DNA of 64,000 bases, taken from the NCBI GenBank assembly GCA_026390575.1, contig JAPLFR010000016.1:470737-534736 (forward strand), given 5' to 3'. This document shows positions 31,956 to 40,220 of this stretch, piece by piece; position 1 is the first letter of the stretch; each line of letters begins with the position of its first letter. This stretch comes from Ignavibacteriales bacterium. Its GTDB lineage: Bacteria > Bacteroidota > Ignavibacteria > UBA10030. The notes beneath the pieces are model-generated. The model had not been told where the DNA came from, searched no databases, and saw nothing but the letters and a program-made list of their open reading frames with translations. A program made the translations under genes and the position numbers.

Positions 31956-32927
31956 ATGCCAAAACTGAACACAAAACAATCTGTCACAACCAATATTCCG
32001 CAAGTTTCTGTTGTTATTCCTCTCCTTAATGAAGAAGAATCTCTGCGCGAATTATTCACGCTCATTGATGAGACGATGCGGCGGATCAAGATGTCCTATG
32101 AAATCATCTTTGTGGATGACGGCAGTACTGACAAATCGTTTGAAGTTCTCACTGCACTGCATATTGAATATCCGAAAATTATAAAAGTGATTCGTTTCCG
32201 ACGTAATTTTGGGAAATCTGCAGCACTTTCGGCAGGTTTCAAAGAAGCGCAGGGCGAATACATCATCACAATGGATGCAGACTTACAAGACGACCCAAAT
32301 GAAATTCCATTGCTTATTGAAACACTTGGTGATTCTTACGATCTCGTGTCGGGATGGAAGAAGAAAAGGCATGATTCAATTATTTTCACAGTACCATCGC
32401 AAATCGCCAATACCGTCACAAGTAAAATAACAGGGCTGCGCATTCATGATTTAAATTGCGGGTTGAAAGTATATCGTAAAATAGTAGCGAAGGAATTAAA
32501 AATTTACGGCGATCTCTATCGCTATATTCCTATATTAGCGCATCAAGCAGGATTTCGAGTCGGAGAAAAAATTGTTCAGCATCATCCACGAAAGTTTGGT
32601 CATTCAAAATATACCGTAGGAAAATTTTACCGCGGCTTTCTTGATTTACTGACGATTCTCTTCACAGCAAAATATATCCGCCGCCCGCTTCATCTCTTTG
32701 GCGTTTGGGGAATCGTTTCGTTTTTCATCGGTGCCGCAATCGACGGATATCTCTCCATTGAATGGTTCTTGGGTTTGACTGCCATCAGCAATCGTCCGCT
32801 CTTCCTTGTCGGGTTTCTCTTTATCATTATCGGCGTTCAATTCATTTCTCTTGGTTTATTAGGCGAGATGATTTCGCGGCACGAGCGCAACGAAGAGACG
32901 TACTCCATCCGCGAAAGTTTGAAGTAA
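31956..32927 (+). CDS. GT2 glycosyltransferase, polyprenyl-phosphate sugar type
   Basis: 323-residue enzyme with a cytoplasmic GT2 domain and two C-terminal membrane segments, the layout of ArnC/GtrB/DPM synthases that move a sugar from a nucleotide to polyprenyl phosphate. Motifs are VVIPLLNEEESL at the start, FVDDGSTDKSF, the metal-binding DADLQDDP at about residue 108, and FGHSKYTVGKFYRGFLDLL before the first membrane helix (about 245-265). The second helix is at about 278-300. It is the first gene of the surface-glycan cluster. Donor and acceptor cannot be assigned. Confidence 0.9.
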   Translation: MPKLNTKQSVTTNIPQVSVVIPLLNEEESLRELFTLIDETMRRIKMSYEIIFVDDGSTDKSFEVLTALHIEYPKIIKVIRFRRNFGKSAALSAGFKEAQGEYIITMDADLQDDPNEIPLLIETLGDSYDLVSGWKKKRHDSIIFTVPSQIANTVTSKITGLRIHDLNCGLKVYRKIVAKELKIYGDLYRYIPILAHQAGFRVGEKIVQHHPRKFGHSKYTVGKFYRGFLDLLTILFTAKYIRRPLHLFGVWGIVSFFIGAAIDGYLSIEWFLGLTAISNRPLFLVGFLFIIIGVQFISLGLLGEMISRHERNEETYSIRESLK

Positions 32928-33007
32928 GATTCCGTGCCAAACCAATCTTCTTTCTCCAATTCCCATATCTTCAGCATGAACTGGATCATTCCAGTCGGGA
33001 TGGCGGA

Positions 33008-33745
33008 ATGATGGACATCGAACAGCATCAGATTGAAATTCTGCGGAATAAACATGCATGGGAATCAAAACGATTGCTGCGTACTATATACAATTCATTC
33101 TACCGTCAGATCGTCGCGCTTATTGACCCGGTGTTACAGGGAAAAATTGTAGAGCTTGGTTCAGGAGTTGGGAATTTGAAATCTGCTATTCCTCATGCAA
33201 TTTGTACCGATCTTTTTCCAAATCCATGGCTCGACGCTGTATGCAGTGCATATGCGATGCCTTTCGAGAACGGTTCAGTTTCGCATCTTGTGCTCTTTGA
33301 TGTATTCCATCACCTTGAACGTCCGAATGCTTTTTTCAAAGAAGCGGGGCGTGTCTTGACCCATGACGGACGTGTTATAATCTTTGAGCCTTACATCAGC
33401 GCATCATCGATGGCGGTGTATGGACTTCTGCACCACGAACCGGTCGCATGGAACGCATCCATTAATTATTCGGACGACTCACCAGCGGAAGATCGCTATT
33501 ATGCAGCACAGGGAAATGCTACACGCCTTTTTTTCCGTCTCGAAACCGAAACATGGCTGAAAGGTTGGAAAGTATTTCATAAACGGCCGGTTGTCTGTTT
33601 CAGTTATTTGCTTTCAGGCGGATACAGCAAACCGGCAATATATCCTGAAACTGCTCTGCCCCTTTTACAAAAAATGGATTCAATGCTTTCACATGTCCCG
33701 TCATTGTTTGCAGCACGTTGTTTAGTAGGGCTGACCCCGGCATGA
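33008..33745 (+). CDS. Class I SAM-dependent methyltransferase
   Basis: From the double ATG at 33008 the protein has 245 residues; the frame is open further upstream across the end of the GT2 gene but without domain content. SAM-binding motif I is VELGSGVGNLKSA at about residues 43-55. Motif II-like CTDLFPNPW and motif IV LVLFDVFHHLERP follow. It is of the Methyltransf_11 type found in sugar or lipid modification. Its stop overlaps the next start in ATGA, so it is translationally coupled to the methyltransferase-GT2 fusion. The substrate is probably a glycan or its carrier, by context only. Confidence 0.85.
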   Translation: MMDIEQHQIEILRNKHAWESKRLLRTIYNSFYRQIVALIDPVLQGKIVELGSGVGNLKSAIPHAICTDLFPNPWLDAVCSAYAMPFENGSVSHLVLFDVFHHLERPNAFFKEAGRVLTHDGRVIIFEPYISASSMAVYGLLHHEPVAWNASINYSDDSPAEDRYYAAQGNATRLFFRLETETWLKGWKVFHKRPVVCFSYLLSGGYSKPAIYPETALPLLQKMDSMLSHVPSLFAARCLVGLTPA

Positions 33746-35169
33746 GACAGAACACAGACACGTTGCTTCTCCTCACAGAGTACTTCGACTCAATTGCTGA
33801 ACGTTGGGATCGCTGGCAAGAACGCAATCAGTACTACCACCAAAACGTAAAACAACTGCTTCAATTCCTTATTCCCCATCATGCGTCTGTGCTTGAACTC
33901 GGTTGTGCTACCGGCGATCTCCTTCATGCCGTGCAACCATTCGTTGGTGTTGGTATAGACATTAGTTCTAAAATGGTTCAGCGTGCACAGAATAAATATC
34001 CTCACCTTACATTTCACACGATGAACGCTGAACAGTTATCGCTTGAGCAAAAGTTTGAATATGTAGTGATGTCCGATCTTGTCGGTCATTTGCATGACAT
34101 TCAACAAGCACTTGAAAAATCGCACATGGTGATGACGCAGCGTTCACGCCTCATTATCACCTATTACAATTTTATATGGGAACCAATCCTGCTTCTAGCG
34201 GAAAAACTTTGGTTGAAAACTCCGCAGCCGCACCAGAACTGGGTCAACACACATGATTTACATAATTTGCTCGACCTAGCAAATTTTGAAATCATCCGGA
34301 GTGGCTATCGTCTGTTACTGCCCAAGAACATTCCAATTGTCTCTTGGCTCTTCAACAAATATCTGTCACAACTTCCTTTTCTGCGAAAATTCTGCATCGT
34401 TCGTTTTATCGTAGCACGACCGCGTGTCCAAGTATCACAACCTCAACAGTTTTTTGTTTCCATTATAATTCCTGCGCGCAACGAACGCGGCAACATTGAA
34501 ACAGCTGTGCAGCGCATTCCAAAGATGGGAAGGAAAACAGAAATTATTTTTGTTGAAGGTGGCTCAAAAGATGGAACTCTTGATGAAATCAAACGCGTTG
34601 TGAAAACGTATAAGAAAAAACGCACAATCAGCTTCTGTATACAAAGTGGCACCGGCAAAGCAAATGCTGTCCGCGAAGGTTTCGCCCGTGCAACCGGCGA
34701 CATCCTGATGATTTTAGATGCCGACTTGACAGTTGCACCGGAGGACCTGCCGAAATTTTATAATGCCCTTACCGCAAACCGCGGAGAGTTTGTGAACGGC
34801 AGCCGGCTTGTCTATCCAATGGAAAAGCAGGCGATGCGTTTTCTGAACCTGCTTGGTAATAAATTCTTTAGTATGATGTTCACGTACTTGCTTGATCAAA
34901 AATTCAAAGACACTCTCTGCGGAACAAAAGTGCTCTTCAAATCGGATTACGAAAAACTTGCAGCGAATCGTTCATACTTCGGCGAATTTGATCCGTTCGG
35001 TGATTTTGATCTTATCTTCGGCGCTGCAAAACAAAATTTAAAAATTGTCGAAATGCCCATCCGTTATGCGGAACGCACATACGGCGAAACTAACATTCAA
35101 CGCTGGCGGCATGGATTGCTGCTCCTGAAGATGGTAGGAGTTGCAGCGCGCCGGCTGAAATTTGTTTAA
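33742..35169 (+). CDS. Fused SAM methyltransferase - GT2 glycosyltransferase
   Basis: 475-residue two-domain protein from the ATG at 33742, which overlaps the preceding stop in ATGA. Residues about 1-235 form a class I methyltransferase (motif I LELGCATGDLLHAV, then VGIDISSKMVQRA). Residues about 240-475 form a GT2 domain (FFVSIIIPARNERGNI, FVEGGSKDG, metal-binding ILDADLTVAPEDL, late FGDFDLIFGAA). The two activities in one chain suggest linked methylation and sugar transfer on the same glycan. There is no membrane segment of consequence. The fusion is continuous in frame with no sign of a lost stop codon. Confidence 0.88.
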   Translation: MRQNTDTLLLLTEYFDSIAERWDRWQERNQYYHQNVKQLLQFLIPHHASVLELGCATGDLLHAVQPFVGVGIDISSKMVQRAQNKYPHLTFHTMNAEQLSLEQKFEYVVMSDLVGHLHDIQQALEKSHMVMTQRSRLIITYYNFIWEPILLLAEKLWLKTPQPHQNWVNTHDLHNLLDLANFEIIRSGYRLLLPKNIPIVSWLFNKYLSQLPFLRKFCIVRFIVARPRVQVSQPQQFFVSIIIPARNERGNIETAVQRIPKMGRKTEIIFVEGGSKDGTLDEIKRVVKTYKKKRTISFCIQSGTGKANAVREGFARATGDILMILDADLTVAPEDLPKFYNALTANRGEFVNGSRLVYPMEKQAMRFLNLLGNKFFSMMFTYLLDQKFKDTLCGTKVLFKSDYEKLAANRSYFGEFDPFGDFDLIFGAAKQNLKIVEMPIRYAERTYGETNIQRWRHGLLLLKMVGVAARRLKFV

Positions 35170-35183
35170 GGTACATCTCTTCC

Positions 35184-36890
35184 ATGGCTACACCTCACAA
35201 ATCAAAAAATATGAAAGAGAAAAACCAAACCAGGAATACAGCGTACGATCGGTTGAACCGTTGGTTTGAAAAAAACAACTATCGATGGCTTGTCGGAATG
35301 CTAGCCATAGGATTAATCGCAAGCATCTTATCATTCGATATTAAACCAAGTGTCGATGGCGATGATACATCGTATGTGCTCTCGGCAATGAGGATTGTTC
35401 ATTCCGGACAATTACCACTTGGATTCCGAACACCGGGTTACCCGATCGTTCTATCATTATTTATCTGGATGTTCGGTGTGAACCTCGTAATGTTAAAAGC
35501 TACCTCACTCCTTTTCTTCCTTTGTATAATCGTTTCGTTATTCTACGTGTTCAGAAATCGCCTTCAACCGATATTACTTTCTTCACTCCTGTTGCTGGTT
35601 GCAATCAACCCGTTCATGCTAAAATACTCGCATCAAACTTTCAGCGAGATTCTTTTCACTCTTTTACTTGTTTGGGCAATTCATTTTATACTTCTTGCGA
35701 ACGAGAGAAAAGCGACGAAATATGTACTTATTGCAGGTATCATAACAATGGCATGTTTCTATGTTCGCACAGCTGGTGCTACAATTGCTGGTGTTGCCTT
35801 ACTCTTCTTTGCTTACCAACGGCATTGGAAACAACTTGTTGTTTATTTGATTTTATGTGCCGCGCTTTACAGCCCAATGAAAATATATGAATTGACATCA
35901 GGCTCTTCTGCTTTCGGACAAGCCTCTGTTCTCATGCTAAAAAATCCTTACAATACAACTGAAGGGTCGGAAACTGTAAGCGGTTTTATTGATCGTTTTA
36001 TAAATAACATTTTTAATCATGCAAACTATCAGCTTCCTTCAACACTCGGTATTCCGATGCCCCAAGAATTATCTGTTGCTAATGGTCAGTTCATACCTAA
36101 TGCATCAGCCTTTTTCGGTATCCTCGTTTCTATCATTTTATTGGCAGGGTGTATTGTGCCAATCGTAAGTAAACCCAAATCGATGCTGGCATTTCTTGGT
36201 TTCTTCGTCGTAGCGTATGTGGTTTTTATCTCGGTTGCCTTGCAAAATATTTTTGCTACGCCGCGTATGCTTATCCCTATTATCCCTTATCTTATTATTG
36301 GAACGCTCGAAGGATTCAGCATTCTCGGCAACCGCTGGGCAAAAGTAAAGGATGCAGAGGCAGTCTCTACTCGTGCCAAGACACTTATTTTTATTGCAGT
36401 CATCGGACTGACATTTGCAAATATAGTTGGAGCGAAACAATCGATTGACGAAAACTATCCAATTCTTAAAGCTAATATTGGCGGCAATGAGTTAGCCGGT
36501 TTTACTGAGGATTGGACAAACTACATTCGAGCATCGCTATGGATCAAAGCACATTTACCGATGCAATCGACTGGAATCATCTGCAGGAAGCCGGAGTTGT
36601 TTCTTCTCTATGCCGGAAATTACAACGTTTACGGTACTTATAAAATTGATCAGACAAATCCAGATTCAATTATTGCAAAGTGGAAGTCACTCAACATGAC
36701 ACATCTTCTTTACGACGACTTCCAGTGGACATCCACGTTGCGCCGGTACGTTCAGCTGGTCGCAGAAAAGTATCCGCTCATGTTTGAAATGGGGCACCAA
36801 GAAGGTTCACATTATCCAAGTTATGTTTTCCGCATTAACTACAATGCGATATCCGACAAAAGTGCAGTACACAAGGAATCCAGCCGATGA
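35184..36890 (+). CDS. Multi-pass GT-C-type glycosyltransferase (PMT_2-like)
   Basis: 568-residue integral membrane protein with about 10-12 hydrophobic segments. The first periplasmic loop carries the acidic motif VDGDDTSYVL at about residue 53, followed by FRTPGYPIVLSLF, the pattern of lipid-phosphate-sugar dependent GT-C transferases (ArnT/PMT_2-like). The C-terminal 130 residues are soluble. It starts 14 bp after the fusion gene, and its stop overlaps the start of the GT4 gene in ATGA, so it lies within one operon. It probably takes a sugar from a polyprenyl-phosphate donor such as the one made by the GT2 enzyme at the cluster start. That link is inference. Confidence 0.82.
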   Translation: MATPHKSKNMKEKNQTRNTAYDRLNRWFEKNNYRWLVGMLAIGLIASILSFDIKPSVDGDDTSYVLSAMRIVHSGQLPLGFRTPGYPIVLSLFIWMFGVNLVMLKATSLLFFLCIIVSLFYVFRNRLQPILLSSLLLLVAINPFMLKYSHQTFSEILFTLLLVWAIHFILLANERKATKYVLIAGIITMACFYVRTAGATIAGVALLFFAYQRHWKQLVVYLILCAALYSPMKIYELTSGSSAFGQASVLMLKNPYNTTEGSETVSGFIDRFINNIFNHANYQLPSTLGIPMPQELSVANGQFIPNASAFFGILVSIILLAGCIVPIVSKPKSMLAFLGFFVVAYVVFISVALQNIFATPRMLIPIIPYLIIGTLEGFSILGNRWAKVKDAEAVSTRAKTLIFIAVIGLTFANIVGAKQSIDENYPILKANIGGNELAGFTEDWTNYIRASLWIKAHLPMQSTGIICRKPELFLLYAGNYNVYGTYKIDQTNPDSIIAKWKSLNMTHLLYDDFQWTSTLRRYVQLVAEKYPLMFEMGHQEGSHYPSYVFRINYNAISDKSAVHKESSR

Positions 36891-38029
36891 AAATTGTGCT
36901 CATCGGTCCGGCATATCCAATCCGAGGCGGCAACGCGCTCTTTGTTGCACACCTCTATGAATCATTGGCAGCAACAAACGAGGTGCAGGTTATTTCTTAT
37001 TCACGCTTATATCCGGGATTTTTATTTCCCGGCGTTCGTCAAACAGATATTAGTAGTGTTGCTCTCAAAAAGCATCCATCATCCCCAATCATTGATTGCT
37101 TAAATCCGTTCACTTGGTGGAAAACTGCACGTTTCGCCGCATCGATAAATCCCGACATGCTTGTCTTTACATGGTGGAATCCATTCTTCGGTGTCATTGT
37201 CAGAACAATTGCTTCAGCATTCAAGCGACGTGTTAAGAAACCGGTTCTCATCGTAGCTGAAAATGTCATATCACACGAAGGCAGATGGATCGATGTATTC
37301 CTTACAAAGATCGCATTACAAACTGCCGACAGATTTCTTGTTCTCTCAAAAGTTGTTGAAGAAGGAATTAAAAAATTATATCCGCGGATAAAAGTCTTTC
37401 GTTCTTCGCTCCCAATTTATGATTGTTATCAAACGCCGGAACACCGGACACAACAACAAGCTCAACAACAGCTTGGTTTAGAAGGGAAGAGTGTGATTTT
37501 GTTCTTCGGCTATATTCGGCAATACAAAGGATTGATGAACATCATAGAGGCGTTGCCCTTGATTCGTAAACAAGTGAACAACGCACATCTTCTGGTGGTC
37601 GGTGAATTCTACGACAATCCTCAACCTTATCTCGACACAATCAAACGACTCGATCTCGGTGATAATATCACCATCCTCAATGAGTATGTTGCAAATGAAG
37701 CTGTGCATCTCTATTTTACAGCGGCGAATCTTGCAGTTCTTCCGTATAATGAAGCGACTCAAAGCGGCATTCTCAGCATTGCCTATGGCTTTGCGAAGCC
37801 CGTCGTAATAACGGATGTCGGTGGTTTAGCAGAATTGGTAGATGATGGCAAAACCGGATTCATCGTGCCCCCGCATGATATTCCGAAACTTGCCGATTCT
37901 ATCATTCGATACTTCAAAGAGAATCGCGAACAGGACTTTTCTCACACCATTGAAACGAAGCGGCAAGAAAATAGCTTCAACAATATTCGAAAAGTGTTCG
38001 ACGAAATTCAAAAGGATTTGAAATCCTAA
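36887..38029 (+). CDS. GT4 family glycosyltransferase
   Basis: 380-residue GT-B-fold transferase. The N-terminal Gly-rich loop is GPAYPIRGGNALFVAHL at about residues 7-23. The C-terminal half has ILFFGYIRQYKGLMNIIEAL and LLVVGEFYD, followed by the donor-binding region (EATQSGILSIAYGFAKPVV), which keeps the E-x7-E-like spacing loosely. It is soluble or membrane-associated on the cytoplasmic face. Translationally coupled to the preceding membrane protein by ATGA. Sugar specificity is unknown. Confidence 0.9.
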   Translation: MKIVLIGPAYPIRGGNALFVAHLYESLAATNEVQVISYSRLYPGFLFPGVRQTDISSVALKKHPSSPIIDCLNPFTWWKTARFAASINPDMLVFTWWNPFFGVIVRTIASAFKRRVKKPVLIVAENVISHEGRWIDVFLTKIALQTADRFLVLSKVVEEGIKKLYPRIKVFRSSLPIYDCYQTPEHRTQQQAQQQLGLEGKSVILFFGYIRQYKGLMNIIEALPLIRKQVNNAHLLVVGEFYDNPQPYLDTIKRLDLGDNITILNEYVANEAVHLYFTAANLAVLPYNEATQSGILSIAYGFAKPVVITDVGGLAELVDDGKTGFIVPPHDIPKLADSIIRYFKENREQDFSHTIETKRQENSFNNIRKVFDEIQKDLKS

Positions 38030-38069
38030 TATCACAAAATCTTTAAATCACTAAATCGACAATATCTTA

Positions 38070-39188
38070 ATGATTCTCAAGAGTGACTGCAAATATTTCC
38101 CCGGCGATCGTCCGTGTGCATTTAATAAGCGCGAAGGTATGAAGTGCGATGTTTGTCCTTATTACGAAACTGAACAGACGCGTATATTAATCATCAAGTT
38201 AGAAGCTATTGGCGATGTACTGCGGACGACATGCATTCTTCACGGAATGAAAGAAAAATACCCAAAGAGTGAGATCACATGGATTTCGTGCAAAAGTGCT
38301 GTGCCACTCTTTGAAAACAACAAGTTGGTAGATCGCATCTTCGCTTATGAGTCGACAGAAACAATCCTGCACGCCATGATTGAGGAATTTGATGTTGTCA
38401 TCAATCTTGATTCCGCACCAGATAGTGCGGTGCTGGCATCGACAGTAAAAGGCAAAGAGAAATTTGGGTACGGTTTCGATGTGCGGGGTAATGTCTTCCC
38501 ATTCAATAGCGAGGCAATACCATGGCTCGAGATGGGCGCTTTCGATGACGTGAAGAAGAAGAATACACGATCATTCCAAGACTTGATGCTCGATATTTGT
38601 TGTTTGAAAACTACGAAGAAAGATATTATCATGGAGTTGTCTGAAGAAGAATTGAAATTCGCACATTCTTTTGCAGAAAAGTTTGCTCTCGATTATCATT
38701 CATTGAAGATCGGTATGAACACTGGCGCCAGCGGCAGGTGGCAGTTTAAACAATGGACGCTGGAAGGATTCGAGAAACTCATCGAACTGCTCCTTGAACG
38801 AACACATGCATCGATTCTTCTCTACGGCGGTCCATCGGAAAAAGAGCGCAATGAGCATCTTTCCAGACTTCATCCGACACGGGTTGTGAATACAGGAACA
38901 GATAATTCTCTGCGGCAATTTTTTGCACTTGTGACATTATGCGATATATTTCTTACCGGTGATACACTTGCGCTCCACGCCGCGACAGCGTTGAAGAAAC
39001 AAGTTATAGCGTTCTTCGGTCCAACATCAGCGACAGAGATTGATTCCTACAACGGGCAGATTGTTAAAGTGCAGGCGAATCTCGACTGTCTCGTCTGCTA
39101 CAAACCGCGCTGCAATTTCAATCCGAATTGCATGAACTCCATCACGCCAGAACAGATTTATTCACTTATCAAGGCCAACGTGCCATAA
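38070..39188 (+). CDS. GT9 (heptosyltransferase-like) enzyme with terminal Cys clusters
   Basis: 372-residue GT-B-fold enzyme of the ADP-heptose:LPS transferase family. The GT9 core begins with RILIIKLEAIGDVLRTTCIL at about residue 38, and the C-terminal donor site has TGDTLALHAATALKKQVIAFFGPTSATE. Before the core there is a cluster C-x8-C-x9-C-x2-C (residues 7-29). Near the C terminus lies CLVC-x4-C-x5-C. The clusters look like a metal site formed by the two ends. It probably adds a heptose or similar sugar to a lipid or glycan core. It follows the GT4 gene by 40 bp. Confidence 0.88.
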   Translation: MILKSDCKYFPGDRPCAFNKREGMKCDVCPYYETEQTRILIIKLEAIGDVLRTTCILHGMKEKYPKSEITWISCKSAVPLFENNKLVDRIFAYESTETILHAMIEEFDVVINLDSAPDSAVLASTVKGKEKFGYGFDVRGNVFPFNSEAIPWLEMGAFDDVKKKNTRSFQDLMLDICCLKTTKKDIIMELSEEELKFAHSFAEKFALDYHSLKIGMNTGASGRWQFKQWTLEGFEKLIELLLERTHASILLYGGPSEKERNEHLSRLHPTRVVNTGTDNSLRQFFALVTLCDIFLTGDTLALHAATALKKQVIAFFGPTSATEIDSYNGQIVKVQANLDCLVCYKPRCNFNPNCMNSITPEQIYSLIKANVP

Positions 39189-39281
39189 CTAATCAGGGTA
39201 TGATTCGGTAGGTTCATTTTTAATTTTACATTTTTTCACGCTGGTTCACTTTTTCATTTTTACTTTTTAATTTTGACTTTA

Positions 39282-40091
39282 ATGCATTACGATCCCATTA
39301 AAAAAGTTTTTGGTGATATTATCCGCAAAAATCCGCGGCTGAGAATTTTTTTTTATAAGCTGCTCGGAGTTATGTTTCTCCGTGAATGGTACGTAAAACG
39401 AGAACTCCGAAATCAGCTTGTCAGCCGGATTGATCCTTTTACTCTCTATGATGCCGGCAGTGGTTTTGGGCAATACTCTTATTATATCGCTAAACAATTT
39501 CCGCTCGCAACCATTTTCGGAATCGACTTAAAGGAAGAACAAGTGAACGACTGTAATGTTTTTTTTCACTCCGTCGGACTAGCCCGATGTTCATTTGCCG
39601 TTGAGGATCTCACGCAAATTCAGCATTCGAATAAATTCGACTTTATCCTTTCTGTAGATGTGATGGAACATATCCCCGACGACATCGGCGTTTTCAGCAA
39701 TTTCTTTCATGCACTAAAATCTGGTGGAACACTGTTCATCAACACACCGTCAAACCTTGGCGGCTCGGACGCACATTCCGATACAGAAGAAAGTTTTATC
39801 GGTGAGCATGCCCGCAACGGATATGGCGCAGAAGAGATTCAGAAAAAATTGGAATCGGCAGGGTTCAAAGTAGAATCAATTCACTACACGTACGGCACCT
39901 GGGGTAACCGATATTGGAAGCTCGGTATCAAGGTTCCGATGCAACTGCTAAATATCTCCAAGATTTTCTTTGTCGTGCTTCCCTTCTACTACATACTTGC
40001 TTTGCCGCTCATGCTGCCGATGATGTGGCTGGATTATCATGGCGAGAACAACACAGGTACTGGATTGAATGTGCTGGCGAAGAAAGCGTAA
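39282..40091 (+). CDS. Class I SAM-dependent methyltransferase
   Basis: 269 residues from the ATG at 39282 (a TTG three codons earlier is the alternative). Motif I is DAGSGFGQYSYYIA at about residues 53-66, then IFGIDLKEEQV, motif IV FILSVDVMEHIPDD and LKSGGTLFINTPS. A hydrophobic segment near the C terminus (FFVVLPFYYILALPLMLPMMW) could anchor it to the membrane or form a hairpin. It is preceded by an AT-rich 90-bp spacer with repeated CATTTTTAATTTT-like runs. The target is likely a lipid-linked intermediate, by context only. Confidence 0.85.
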   Translation: MHYDPIKKVFGDIIRKNPRLRIFFYKLLGVMFLREWYVKRELRNQLVSRIDPFTLYDAGSGFGQYSYYIAKQFPLATIFGIDLKEEQVNDCNVFFHSVGLARCSFAVEDLTQIQHSNKFDFILSVDVMEHIPDDIGVFSNFFHALKSGGTLFINTPSNLGGSDAHSDTEESFIGEHARNGYGAEEIQKKLESAGFKVESIHYTYGTWGNRYWKLGIKVPMQLLNISKIFFVVLPFYYILALPLMLPMMWLDYHGENNTGTGLNVLAKKA

Positions 40092-40220
40092 CGTTGTTCG
40101 AAGCGATGAATTTATTGAATGTGATTCCTTTTCTCTTTATTATATCTTCGGTCGTGAATCAGAAAAACCACTGATCGCCTGATATATTATTCTCAATTTT
40201 CATGAGGATTCGAAAATTTT

